From: Porticoccus litoralis | GTDB taxonomy: Bacteria; Pseudomonadota; Gammaproteobacteria; Pseudomonadales; Porticoccaceae | DNA length: 64,000 bases | Reading direction: 5' to 3' | NCBI RefSeq assembly: GCF_030676955.1 | Contig: NZ_JAUUUU010000006.1 | Coordinates: 1 to 64,000 of the forward strand | Shown here: in pieces, positions 25,927-34,536 of the stretch | How the letters are laid out: every line of letters begins with the position of its first letter | Numbering within the stretch: position 1 is the first letter of the stretch | The notes under the pieces: model-generated | What the model was told of the DNA's origin: nothing | What the model saw: only the letters and a program-made list of their open reading frames with translations | Databases searched by the model: none | Translations under genes and position numbers: made by a program

Positions 25927-26303
25927 TCATTGCAGTTGGCACCGATATTGTTGAAATAGCCCGTATAGAAAAAGCGCTGCAACAGCACGGACGGAAATTT
26001 GCCGAACGTATTCTGTGCCCAGGCGAGCTGATTCGGTTTGATGAAGCTGCCCAGTCTGCAGCCTATCTGGCAAAGCGTTTTGCCGCGAAAGAAGCTTTGG
26101 CTAAAGCTCTGGGAACCGGCATCGGTGCTGTGTCCTGGCAGGATATGGAAACGGAAAATACAGCCAAAGGGCGGCCGCAATTCAGGTTGAGTGCTACAGC
26201 GCAACAGGTGATGAGTGACCTGGGTGCTGATGAGGCACTGTTAAGCCTTTCCGATGAGCAGCACTATGCCATCGCTTTCGTCGTGCTTTCCAAGCGTATT
26301 TGA
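25923..26303 (+). CDS. acpS: Holo-[acyl-carrier-protein] synthase
   Basis: AcpS transfers 4'-phosphopantetheine from CoA to apo-ACP for fatty acid synthesis. The 126-residue protein is normal in length. It has the magnesium-binding GTDIVEIARIEKAL (7-20) and the second motif RFAAKEALAKALGTG. It overlaps recO by ATGA. In E. coli pdxJ lies between recO and acpS; here it is absent from the position, as the two genes overlap directly. Confidence 0.96.
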   Translation: MIIAVGTDIVEIARIEKALQQHGRKFAERILCPGELIRFDEAAQSAAYLAKRFAAKEALAKALGTGIGAVSWQDMETENTAKGRPQFRLSATAQQVMSDLGADEALLSLSDEQHYAIAFVVLSKRI

Positions 26304-26474
26304 CCAGGTTACGACAAGAACCTTTTTTCAGGCCAATAGAGCTAAACAATCTTTATGATGCTACTCCCTCGGCAAGACATTGGTACAGTGCCTAGCTAGA
26401 ATAAGCGCTCTTTGATGTAACGGCCCTGGACCAATTAGCAGCGGGCCGGCAACTATCCGGATGTTGAGAAAATA

Positions 26475-27368
26475 ATGAGCTACCCGACCATTGAATCCTG
26501 TATTGGCGAAACGCCTCTCGTACGTTTACAGCGATTGCCTGGCGAAACAACCAATACCATCCTGGTCAAGCTGGAGGGTAATAATCCCGCTGGCTCCGTC
26601 AAGGACCGTCCGGCTATCAGTATGATTCAGCGTGCTGAGCAACGGGGTCAGATCCGTCCTGGCGACACATTGATTGAGGCGACCTCCGGTAATACCGGTA
26701 TCGCACTGGCCATGGCGGCTGCCATCAAGGGTTATCGGATGATCCTGATCATGCCGGAAAACAGTACGGAAGAACGCAAGGCTGCCATGCGGGCTTACGG
26801 TGCCGAGTTGCTGCTGGTCAGTCGTGAGGAAAGCATGGAGGGCGCCAGGGATCTGGCCAAGGCCATGGAAGCAGAGGGTAAGGGGATCGTTCTCGATCAG
26901 TTCGGAAACCCTGATAACCCCTTGGCTCATTATGAACACACGGGGCCTGAAATATGGCGACAAAGCGAACATCGAGTGACTCACTTTGTCAGTTCCATGG
27001 GCACAACGGGCACCATTATGGGTGTTTCCCGTTATTTGAAGGAGCAAAACTCCGCTATTCAGATTGTTGGCCTGCAGCCACAGGAGGGTGCAGCCATCCC
27101 CGGTATAAGGCGCTGGCCGGAAGCTTACCTGCCGGCCATCTTTGATGCATCCCGGGTTGATCGGGTGATGGATATTTCCCAGGCTGATGCCGAGACTTGC
27201 ATGCGCGATATGGCTCGCAAGGAAGGCATTTTCTGCGGAGTATCCTCCGGTGGCGCGGTTGCCGGGGCCCTTAAATTATCTGAAGAACTGGAGGATGCGG
27301 TCATTGTCGCTATTATCTGTGACCGTGGAGATCGTTACTTATCCTCGGGAATTTATCAGTCTGAATAG
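26475..27368 (+). CDS. cysM: Cysteine synthase B (CysM)
   Basis: CysM makes cysteine, or S-sulfocysteine when thiosulfate is used, from O-acetylserine with PLP. In 297 residues the PLP lysine lies in NPAGSVKDRPA, the substrate loop in EATSGNTGIAL, and the phosphate-binding glycines in SSMGTTGTIMG. The EERKAAMRAYGAELLL region and the short C-terminus favour CysM over CysK. A 171-base spacer separates it from acpS. relA is next; cysM is also near relA in Pseudomonas. Confidence 0.93.
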   Translation: MSYPTIESCIGETPLVRLQRLPGETTNTILVKLEGNNPAGSVKDRPAISMIQRAEQRGQIRPGDTLIEATSGNTGIALAMAAAIKGYRMILIMPENSTEERKAAMRAYGAELLLVSREESMEGARDLAKAMEAEGKGIVLDQFGNPDNPLAHYEHTGPEIWRQSEHRVTHFVSSMGTTGTIMGVSRYLKEQNSAIQIVGLQPQEGAAIPGIRRWPEAYLPAIFDASRVDRVMDISQADAETCMRDMARKEGIFCGVSSGGAVAGALKLSEELEDAVIVAIICDRGDRYLSSGIYQSE

Positions 27369-27563
27369 CCAGTAGCAGCAAGTTGCAGGCTCATCGGCCC
27401 GACGTTAAGCTGCTCACGGGCTAAATCTTGGGATACTCCCCATCAGATAATAGACTCCGGGTAAAACCAGTTAATGGTTTTAGAACCATCCATTAGGTTT
27501 ACGATTATCGCGATGCTCTGGCGCAACATCCGGGCATCAGGAAACACCTCATAAGAGTTGTCT

Positions 27564-29813
27564 ATGGTACAGGTTAGGGACCACCATCCGGTCCAGGAAC
27601 AGGGCACAGTCGATATTGAACAGTGGGTTGATAGCCTGCTGAGCAAGATCGTGACAGATCGTGACGTTCGGGACGCCCTGATTACCGCCTGTGAAATAGC
27701 ACAGGAAGCGGAAGAAAAATCAGGGGACGAACGCTGGACGCCGACTGTTAGCAGCTTCCGAACTGGCCTTGAAATGGCGGAAATTCTCGCCGAATTACAC
27801 CTCTATGACGTGGACAGCCTGGTCGCCGCCATTCTTTATCGAGTTGTCAGGGAACGTCGGCTTTCCATTGAAAAGGTTAAACAGCATTTTGGCGCTGAAG
27901 TGGCGCAGCTGATCAGCAGTGTTCTGAAAATGGCGGTTATCAGTACCCTGCGTGCCGATGGTGAAGCAACGGTATTTGGTCACGCCGCAGCTCAGCAGGC
28001 TGCCAAAGTCAGGGAAATGCTGGTATCAATCATTGACGATGTTCGTGTCGCGCTGATCAAGATTGCCGAACGAACCTGTGCTATTCGCGCACTAAAAACC
28101 GCTACCGATGAAAAGCGTCAGCGTGTGGCCCGCGAAATTTTTGATGTCTATGCGCCGCTGGCACACCGCCTGGGTATAGGACAGTTGAAATGGGAGCTGG
28201 AGGACCTGGCTTTCCGCTACCTGGAACCCGACGAGTATATGCGAATTGCGCGTTTGCTGGACGAACGCAGGATGGACCGGCAGCGCTATATCGATGAAGT
28301 GATCGATACACTGCACAAAGAATTGGCCAAGGCAAAAATCAAGGCTGATATTGCAGGCCGAGCGAAACACATCTATAGCATCTGGCGAAAAATGCACCGC
28401 AAGGATGTGGGGTTTTCACAAATCTACGATATTCGTGCCGTGCGGGTACTGGTGCCCACTGTTGCGAATTGCTACACCGTTCTCGGTATTGTTCACAATC
28501 ACTGGCGAATTATCCCCAATGAGTTCGATGACTATATCGCCACTCCGAAGGAAAATGGATATCGCTCCCTGCATACAGCAGTGATTGGCCCGAATAGAAA
28601 GGTTGTGGAAATTCAGATTCGCACCTATGACATGCACGAAGAAGCAGAATTCGGCGTTTGCTCCCATTGGCGCTATAAAGGCACCGACCTGAAAGCTTCC
28701 GCACGCAGTTACGAAGAGAAAATTGCCTGGTTGCGTCAGGTGCTTGAATGGCACGAAGAGATTGAAGACGATCAGGTCAAGGAGTTGCTCAGTCGCGACA
28801 ACGCCACTGACAGAATCTATGTCTTTACCCCCGAAGGGCATGTGGTAGATCTACCCTTGGGTGCTACGCCGCTGGATTTTGCCTACCGTGTTCACACCTC
28901 TATAGGGCATCGTTGCCGGGGTGCCAAAGTGAACGGCAGGATTGTGCCGCTTAACGCCACCTTGCATACGGCGGATCAAGTGTCAGTGTTGACCAGTAAA
29001 CAGGAGTCCCCCAGTCGTGACTGGTTGTCGCCAGCACTCGGTTATCTCCATACCGCGCGGGCTAGAGCCAAGGTTCAACAGTGGTTCCGCAAGCAGGACC
29101 AGGATAAAAACGCACAGGCAGGCAAGTCGATACTTGATCGCGAGCTGCGCCAGCTGAATATAGGCCGGATTGATCTCGATGCTATTGCCGTAAAGTTCAA
29201 CAAGCATGGTGAAGAAGGCTTGTATGCGGCAATTGGTGCCGGTGATGTCGGTGTTGCCCAAGTTGTTAATGCGATCGTTGCGACACTTGATCTGACTAGC
29301 AAGCCCCAGAAAATTCCGGTCTTTACCCCCAGCAAAGCCAGCCGCTACGAAGAGTCCGATATATACATCTACGGAGTGGGCAATTTGTTGACGCATATTG
29401 CCCGTTGTTGCAGTCCTGTGCCCGGGGACCAGATTAGTGGTTACATCACCAGTGGGCGGGGTGTTTCGGTACACCGCAAAGATTGTGGCAACCTGTTGCG
29501 CTTGCAGAATCAGGAGCCTGAGCGGGTGCTCGAGGTTTCCTGGGGTGGCAAACCCAAGCAGGTCTATCCAGTCCGTGTCGGTATCGATTCCTATGATCGC
29601 AGCGGTTTACTTCGCGATGTGAGCGTTATTCTGGACAAGTCCGGACTCAACGTGTTGGCCATGAACTCTCGAAGCGATGAAAGCCGCAAAGGTGTCTCCG
29701 TACGTATGGAGATAACCGTTGAGGTCAGTAGTTTTGACGAGTTGAGTGCGGTGATGTCCAGACTGAGGCAGATTCCTAACGTTATCGGTGTTCAGCGGCT
29801 GGATGAAAACTGA
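27564..29813 (+). CDS. relA: GTP pyrophosphokinase RelA
   Basis: RelA makes (p)ppGpp when uncharged tRNA enters the ribosome. The protein is 749 residues from the ATG at 27564 (MVQVRDHHP). The N-terminal HD region lacks the metal-binding HD/ED pair (it reads AAILYRVVRERRLS), so the hydrolase is inactive as in true RelA. The synthetase domain has DIRAVRVLV, ENGYRSLHTAV and EIQIRT. A TGS domain (RIYVFTPEGHVVDLP), a zinc-finger/helical segment (ARCCSPVPGDQISGY) and a C-terminal ACT domain follow. mazG starts one base after its stop, as in many gammaproteobacteria. Confidence 0.96.
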   Translation: MVQVRDHHPVQEQGTVDIEQWVDSLLSKIVTDRDVRDALITACEIAQEAEEKSGDERWTPTVSSFRTGLEMAEILAELHLYDVDSLVAAILYRVVRERRLSIEKVKQHFGAEVAQLISSVLKMAVISTLRADGEATVFGHAAAQQAAKVREMLVSIIDDVRVALIKIAERTCAIRALKTATDEKRQRVAREIFDVYAPLAHRLGIGQLKWELEDLAFRYLEPDEYMRIARLLDERRMDRQRYIDEVIDTLHKELAKAKIKADIAGRAKHIYSIWRKMHRKDVGFSQIYDIRAVRVLVPTVANCYTVLGIVHNHWRIIPNEFDDYIATPKENGYRSLHTAVIGPNRKVVEIQIRTYDMHEEAEFGVCSHWRYKGTDLKASARSYEEKIAWLRQVLEWHEEIEDDQVKELLSRDNATDRIYVFTPEGHVVDLPLGATPLDFAYRVHTSIGHRCRGAKVNGRIVPLNATLHTADQVSVLTSKQESPSRDWLSPALGYLHTARARAKVQQWFRKQDQDKNAQAGKSILDRELRQLNIGRIDLDAIAVKFNKHGEEGLYAAIGAGDVGVAQVVNAIVATLDLTSKPQKIPVFTPSKASRYEESDIYIYGVGNLLTHIARCCSPVPGDQISGYITSGRGVSVHRKDCGNLLRLQNQEPERVLEVSWGGKPKQVYPVRVGIDSYDRSGLLRDVSVILDKSGLNVLAMNSRSDESRKGVSVRMEITVEVSSFDELSAVMSRLRQIPNVIGVQRLDEN

Positions 29814-29814
29814 C

Positions 29815-30633
29815 ATGTTCGATAACAAGAGTTCACTCCAGGATCTTCTCTACCTGATGAGACGCCTTCGTGACCCAGAGACAGGATGCCCCTGGGACTT
29901 GAAGCAGACATTCGCAACCATTGTGCCTTTTACCCTGGAAGAAGTTTACGAGGTTGTCGATACCATTGAGCGTGAGGATTATTCCCACCTGAAGGAAGAG
30001 CTCGGTGACTTGCTGTTTCAAGTGGTGTTCTACAGCCAGTTGGGGGAAGAGCAGGGCCTATTTAACTTCGAGCAGGTCGTATCAGCACTGACTGATAAGC
30101 TTGTCAGTCGCCATCCTCATGTTTTCCCCGAAGGTACATTGCACAGTCAACGCGATGCACGGGAAAACCCCAACGAACAAGATATCAAGCAGAACTGGGA
30201 GCGCCTTAAGCAGGGTGAACGACAGGATAAAGGTCGTTCATCGATTCTGGATGATATTCCTCGGGCATTGCCAGCCTTGAGTCGTGCGCAGAAATTGCAG
30301 AAACGGGCTGCAAACCATGGTTTTGATTGGCCGGATAGTGGTGGGGTGTGGAATAAACTGAACGAGGAAATCGACGAATTAAAAGCGGCGTTGCGGGAGC
30401 AGAATCAGGCGCTTATCGAGGATGAACTTGGTGATGTGCTGTTTACCACCGTTAATCTCGGTCGTCATCTGGGCGTCGACACAGAACTAGCTCTGCGAAA
30501 TGCTTCGCGAAAGTTTGAGAAACGTTTCCAGTACCTGGAAGAAAAGCTTGCCGAATCTGGTGAGGAGGTTGTCAAGACCTCTCCACAACGTCTTGATCAG
30601 TTGTGGCGTGAGGCCAAGCTGGAGACCAGGTAA
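29815..30633 (+). CDS. mazG: Nucleoside triphosphate pyrophosphohydrolase MazG
   Basis: MazG hydrolyses (d)NTPs to NMPs plus pyrophosphate and in E. coli lowers ppGpp levels. The 272-residue protein has two MazG repeats. The N-terminal one is marked by CPWDLKQTF and the metal-binding EEVYEVVD and EELGDLLFQVVF; the C-terminal one by LNEEIDELKAA and EDELGDVLFTTVNL. The ATG at 29815 follows the relA stop by one base. Coupling with relA fits a role in the stringent response. Confidence 0.94.
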   Translation: MFDNKSSLQDLLYLMRRLRDPETGCPWDLKQTFATIVPFTLEEVYEVVDTIEREDYSHLKEELGDLLFQVVFYSQLGEEQGLFNFEQVVSALTDKLVSRHPHVFPEGTLHSQRDARENPNEQDIKQNWERLKQGERQDKGRSSILDDIPRALPALSRAQKLQKRAANHGFDWPDSGGVWNKLNEEIDELKAALREQNQALIEDELGDVLFTTVNLGRHLGVDTELALRNASRKFEKRFQYLEEKLAESGEEVVKTSPQRLDQLWREAKLETR

Positions 30634-30723
30634 CATCGGCCAAAGCCGCGTATTTGCTTGTTATCCGGGCGGATTATGTGTAAGGTTTCCGCCCTCAATC
30701 ACGAGTTTGGGCAATTTGCTAAT

Positions 30724-30729
30724 TATAAT
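30724..30729 (+). promoter_or_regulatory. Candidate -10 box of the adk promoter
   Basis: A perfect TATAAT lies 28 bases before the adk ATG in an AT-rich spacer. No good -35 hexamer was found at 16-18 bases. Confidence 0.4.
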
Positions 30730-30756
30730 TCTACCCAGATTAAGCGGAGATCATCG

Positions 30757-31410
30757 ATGCGTATTATTTTGTTAGGACCGCCGGGAGCGGGCAAAGGTAC
30801 ACAAGCCAAATACATCACTGAAAAGTTTGGCATTCCCCAGATTTCAACCGGCGACATGCTGCGCGCTGCAGTTAAGGCTGGCACCGAGCTGGGCCTGAAA
30901 GCCAAAGATATCATGGCATCAGGCGGCCTGGTCTCTGATGACCTGATTATCGCGCTGGTGAAAGAGCGCATTCAGGAGCCAGACTGTGTAAACGGTTTCC
31001 TGTTTGATGGTTTCCCCCGCACTATTCCCCAGGCTGAAGCACTGCTCAGTGAAGGCGTCACTATCGACAAAGTCATTGAAATTGATGTGGCAGATGATGA
31101 AATTGTGTCTCGCTTGAGCGGCCGCCGTGTTCACGAGGGTTCAGGTCGCGTCTATCACGTTATCCATAATCCGCCGAAGCAGGAAGGTGTGGATGATGAA
31201 ACCGGCGAACCACTGATCCAACGTGATGACGATAAGGAAGACACTATCCGTAACCGTCTTTCTGTTTACCACGAACAAACTGAGCCTCTGGTCGGCTTCT
31301 ATCAGGGCTTGGCTAAAACCCAACCTGACAGTGCGCCTTCTTATGCCAGTGTCAATGGTGTTGGTGCTCTGGCAGATGTTGAAGCACGTCTGGAAGAAGC
31401 GCTGGCTTGA
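30757..31410 (+). CDS. adk: Adenylate kinase
   Basis: Adk interconverts AMP plus ATP and two ADP. The 217-residue protein has the P-loop GPPGAGKGTQ (7-16), the AMP-binding region STGDMLRAAV, FDGFPRT, and a long LID domain (SGRRVHEGSGRVYH) without zinc-binding cysteines. The start at 30757 (MRIILLGPPG) has GGAG upstream; the frame is open 33 codons earlier but this lacks similarity. A terminator follows at 31427. Confidence 0.97.
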   Translation: MRIILLGPPGAGKGTQAKYITEKFGIPQISTGDMLRAAVKAGTELGLKAKDIMASGGLVSDDLIIALVKERIQEPDCVNGFLFDGFPRTIPQAEALLSEGVTIDKVIEIDVADDEIVSRLSGRRVHEGSGRVYHVIHNPPKQEGVDDETGEPLIQRDDDKEDTIRNRLSVYHEQTEPLVGFYQGLAKTQPDSAPSYASVNGVGALADVEARLEEALA

Positions 31411-31426
31411 GTTCAAGCAGTCATGC

Positions 31427-31456
31427 AAAATGGGCCCGATAGGGTCCATTTTTTTT
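31427..31456 (+). terminator. Rho-independent terminator of adk
   Basis: An 11-bp stem (AAAATGGGCCC paired with GGGTCCATTTT, one G-T wobble) with a four-base loop runs into eight T. It sits 16 bases after the adk stop and just before hemH. Confidence 0.85.
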
Positions 31457-31475
31457 GCCCAGAAATTGATAGGTT

Positions 31476-32456
31476 ATGAATAAAAAAGCCGTTATTGTCG
31501 TTAATCTCGGAACGCCGGAAACACCGACACCGGGGGCCGTTGCGAAATTTCTGAAACAGTTCCTTTCCGACAGCAGAGTGGTGGAAGCACCCAAGCTGCT
31601 GTGGTGGTTTTTACTGCGCTTGGTGATTATCCCGTTGCGAGCCAAAAAGGTGGCACATAGCTATGGTGAAATCTGGCTGGCTGAGGGGTCGCCGCTCCGG
31701 GTTATTACCGGGCGCCAGGTTACAGCACTGCAAAATCAGCTGGACGAGGATGTCGGACTGGGAAATACCGTGGTTTGTGAAGCAATGACCTACGGAGAAC
31801 CATCTCTTTCTCACACCTTCCAGAGATTGCGGGAGCAAAGTATTCAGGAGTATGTGGTGCTACCTATGTATCCACAGTATTCGGGATCGACCACCGGAGC
31901 TATCTACGACCAGTTGTCAGCTATTATTCGTCAGTCGCGGGATGTTCCAGATATCAGTGTGATCAAGTCATTTCACGATCACTCCGGATATACCGACTGT
32001 TTAGTGCAGAGTATTCGTGATTCCTGGGAAAAGAATGGGCGACACGAAAAGCTTTTGATGTCGTTCCACGGTATTCCACAGGAATATGTTGATAAAGGTG
32101 ACCCCTATTACCAACACTGCCTGGGCACTGCCGAAGCAGTGGCAGAAAAGTTGTCTCTGGAAAAAGACCAGTGGGCGATGAGTTTTCAATCGCGCTTTGG
32201 CCCCAAACAATGGCTGCAGCCCTACACAGATGAACAATTGAAAACCTGGGCAACCAACGGTGTGAAGTCCATTGATATTATCAGCCCTGCATTTACGGTT
32301 GATTGCCTGGAAACACTGGAAGAATTAAATATATCTTATCGGGAGCTTTTTCTATCTGAAGGCGGTGAACATTATCATTACATTCCTTGTTTGAATGATG
32401 CTCCAGAATTTATTAAAACCCTTGCAACGCTGGTGAAAACAAAACTATTTAATTAA
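31476..32456 (+). CDS. hemH: Ferrochelatase
   Basis: HemH inserts Fe(II) into protoporphyrin IX, the last step of protohaem synthesis. In 326 residues the catalytic His lies in MSFHGIP, the Glu in SPAFTVDCLETLEEL. The N-terminal VNLGTPETP and YPQYSGSTTG are diagnostic. Length is normal for the gammaproteobacterial enzyme. It has its own transcription unit between the adk terminator and an AT-rich spacer. Product haem supplies the cytochrome and CtaA branches elsewhere in the window. Confidence 0.96.
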   Translation: MNKKAVIVVNLGTPETPTPGAVAKFLKQFLSDSRVVEAPKLLWWFLLRLVIIPLRAKKVAHSYGEIWLAEGSPLRVITGRQVTALQNQLDEDVGLGNTVVCEAMTYGEPSLSHTFQRLREQSIQEYVVLPMYPQYSGSTTGAIYDQLSAIIRQSRDVPDISVIKSFHDHSGYTDCLVQSIRDSWEKNGRHEKLLMSFHGIPQEYVDKGDPYYQHCLGTAEAVAEKLSLEKDQWAMSFQSRFGPKQWLQPYTDEQLKTWATNGVKSIDIISPAFTVDCLETLEELNISYRELFLSEGGEHYHYIPCLNDAPEFIKTLATLVKTKLFN

Positions 32457-32604
32457 ATTTACCGAAATCAGCTAAATTACTGTCTATATTTGATTATTTT
32501 TTGCTCCTCTGCTGGAAAATATCTTTAAATTGAATAAACTTTATACACATCAATTTTATTGATGATTATATTTTCTTTTTTTTTCAGCTTAAAGGGGACA
32601 TCCA

Positions 32605-33717
32605 ATGGCTCGAGCTCCCAAGAAAACTGCTGTTAAAGCAGTAGCAAAAACCACAACCAAAAAAACAACAGCAAGGAAAAAAGCAGAGGTCAACAAGGTA
32701 AACCCTGCAGTCGCTAAAGCTGAAAATCTTATCAGCAAGTTGGAAAAGGAGATTTCTACCCAGAGCAGCAAAGTTAGCGCTGCAAGAAAAAAACTCATGG
32801 CAGCGAGAAGTCGCGTTGCTGAAAATTCATCGAAAGCTGCCCAGTCAGCCTTGAAGAAGGCTATGCAGGAAGTCCGCTCAGGAATGACAAAGCTTGAAAA
32901 CCTGAACGTAAAAAACACTCTGGCAAAAGCAGAGCTACGCGCTGCAAAAATTATGGGCCAGCTGGCTGATATGGAAGAAAAGGCAAAAGCCCGGGTCATT
33001 CAGGCAGAATCCAAACTCAAGGATAAAACCCAGGAAGAACTGGATGCGGCCAAGAAGCGTTTTGAGCAGGCCTGGTTGAAAAAACGTTCCAATGATATGG
33101 CGAGAAAGGTCAGAGAGGTTGAGCGAAGAGCGCTTTCCAGAATTAAATCTGCTGAAAAATCACTACACAAAAAAGCTCAGGCAGTGATTAAGGCTGCCGA
33201 GAAGAAAGTTGCTGCCGTGAAGGAAGCTAAAACCCCGATGCCATCTGTCCGTGGACCTGGGCGTCCCCCAAAAGCCAAGGCTGTTGAGGCAACTACCGTC
33301 AAACGTGGACCTGGTCGCCCCAGAAAGACTGCTTCGACAAACGCTGCTGCCAAGACAGCTACGGCGAAGCGCGGGCCGGGAAGACCACCCAAAAAAGTGA
33401 CGGCGACTGCTACAACGACTACAGCTAAACGCGGTCCTGGAGGGCCAAAAAAATCGACAACAGGTGCCACTAAGTCCGGCGCAGGGAAATCTGCAAAGGC
33501 GGCAGTGAAACCAGCTACAACCAAACGCGCGGTCGGACGTCCTGCCAAGGCTAAAACATCTGTTGCAAAAAAACCTGTGGTAAAAAAACCAACCACAGCT
33601 AAACGTGGTCCTGGTCGTCCACCCAAGGCAGCTTCTTCAAAATCCAGTAATGCCAGCGCGACCAAAGCGACAGATACATCAACTGGAACTGAAGCGAAAA
33701 ATGAAAGCGCAAGCTGA
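32605..33717 (+). CDS. AlgP-like histone-H1-type protein with AT-hook repeats
   Basis: A highly basic Lys/Ala-rich protein of 370 residues, preceded by AAAGGGG. Residues 35-205 are predicted coiled coil (LISKLEKEISTQSSKVSAA and ALSRIKSAEKSLHKKAQ). Residues 215-341 carry six AT-hook-like units. Four are canonical RGPGRP (216-221, 234-239, 256-261, 334-339); two are degenerate (RGPGGP at 276-281, RAVGRP at 308-313). This is the layout of AlgP (AlgR3), the H1-like regulator of alginate genes in Pseudomonas, whose tail is built from KPAA repeats. The role as DNA-bending nucleoid protein is by family. Repeats make it prone to length variation. Confidence 0.78.
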   Translation: MARAPKKTAVKAVAKTTTKKTTARKKAEVNKVNPAVAKAENLISKLEKEISTQSSKVSAARKKLMAARSRVAENSSKAAQSALKKAMQEVRSGMTKLENLNVKNTLAKAELRAAKIMGQLADMEEKAKARVIQAESKLKDKTQEELDAAKKRFEQAWLKKRSNDMARKVREVERRALSRIKSAEKSLHKKAQAVIKAAEKKVAAVKEAKTPMPSVRGPGRPPKAKAVEATTVKRGPGRPRKTASTNAAAKTATAKRGPGRPPKKVTATATTTTAKRGPGGPKKSTTGATKSGAGKSAKAAVKPATTKRAVGRPAKAKTSVAKKPVVKKPTTAKRGPGRPPKAASSKSSNASATKATDTSTGTEAKNESAS

Positions 33718-33775
33718 AGGGTTTGACCTCAGGTTGGCATAAACCTGCCCACTGCCAGAGGCTAATTCAGGTTAC

Positions 33776-33804
33776 AATCCCCCGCTTTGACGGGGGATTT
33801 TTTT
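33776..33804 (+). terminator. Rho-independent terminator overlapping the tsaB start region
   Basis: A 9-bp stem (AATCCCCCG / CGGGGGATT) with a six-base loop ends in seven T. The T run touches the GTG start codon of tsaB at 33805. It probably ends the AlgP-like transcript. The GGGGGA of its right arm is spaced like a Shine-Dalgarno for that GTG. Confidence 0.8.
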
Positions 33805-34536
33805 GTGCACACGGTTTTAGCCATCGATACGACGACCGCTGCCTGTTCAGCGGCGCTGAGTCTTCGAGGAGAGGTAATTTCTCGTTTTCGTCTGGCAAGT
33901 CGTGAGCATACCCGCCTACTGTTGCCGATGGTAAATGAGCTGCTGGAAGAGGGTGGTATTTGCCTGAATCAGCTGGATGCGTTGGCATTCACCCACGGTC
34001 CCGGATCATTCACAGGTATTCGTATTGGTTTTGGTGTTGTTCAAGGCCTGGCCTTCGGCGCTAACATTCCTGTATGCCCGGTTTCCAGTCTCGAGACATT
34101 AGCCCTCACAGGGCTTCGCAAGCAGGAGCCAGTAAAAGAGCCATGCATCGTCATGCCGATGTTTGATGCACGAATGGATGAGGTCTATTGGGCGCAGTTT
34201 GAATGGCGTGACGGCCAATTGACGAGGTTGTATGAAGACAGTTTGTCCGTACCGGAAGACCTTCCCGCCACCGCTTCCCCGCTAGCAGTCCACGGTTTTG
34301 GCGATGGGTGGAATTACGCTCAGAGAATTGCCATTTCCCCGACATTTCTTAATAGAGAAGCCTTGCCAGATGCTCTAGATGTTTTGACGCTGGCAATGCC
34401 TCAAATTGCACATGGAGCTACGCAAGCTGTAACTGACGTGCAGCCACTGTATTTGCGAGACAAGGTGACCTGGAAAAAGCGCCAGCGATTGCGAGAACAA
34501 AAATCGGAGAATGGCCGAGGGGAGTCCTGCTTGTAA
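33805..34536 (+). CDS. tsaB: tRNA N6-threonylcarbamoyladenosine (t6A) synthesis protein TsaB
   Basis: TsaB is the ASKHA-fold partner of TsaD in the complex that forms t6A37 on ANN-decoding tRNAs. The protein is 243 residues from the GTG at 33805 (MHTVLAIDTTTAACSAAL). The family motif FTHGPGSFTGIRIG (58-71) is clear. The GTG follows immediately after the T run of a terminator, and an in-frame TTG at 33787 lies in its loop, so initiation and transcription here are unusual. The stop shares a base with the uppP start (TAATG). Confidence 0.93.
   Translation: MHTVLAIDTTTAACSAALSLRGEVISRFRLASREHTRLLLPMVNELLEEGGICLNQLDALAFTHGPGSFTGIRIGFGVVQGLAFGANIPVCPVSSLETLALTGLRKQEPVKEPCIVMPMFDARMDEVYWAQFEWRDGQLTRLYEDSLSVPEDLPATASPLAVHGFGDGWNYAQRIAISPTFLNREALPDALDVLTLAMPQIAHGATQAVTDVQPLYLRDKVTWKKRQRLREQKSENGRGESCL

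Noticed and set aside
27474..27489. Short hairpin (ATGGTT / AACCAT) upstream of relA as attenuator
   Set aside because: Six base pairs with no T run, leader peptide or alternative pairing seen.
33177..33665. Minus-strand frame of 162 codons rich in Ala, Gly, Pro and Val
   Set aside because: It is the mirror of the AT-hook repeats of the AlgP-like gene; its repetitiveness only reflects the sense strand.
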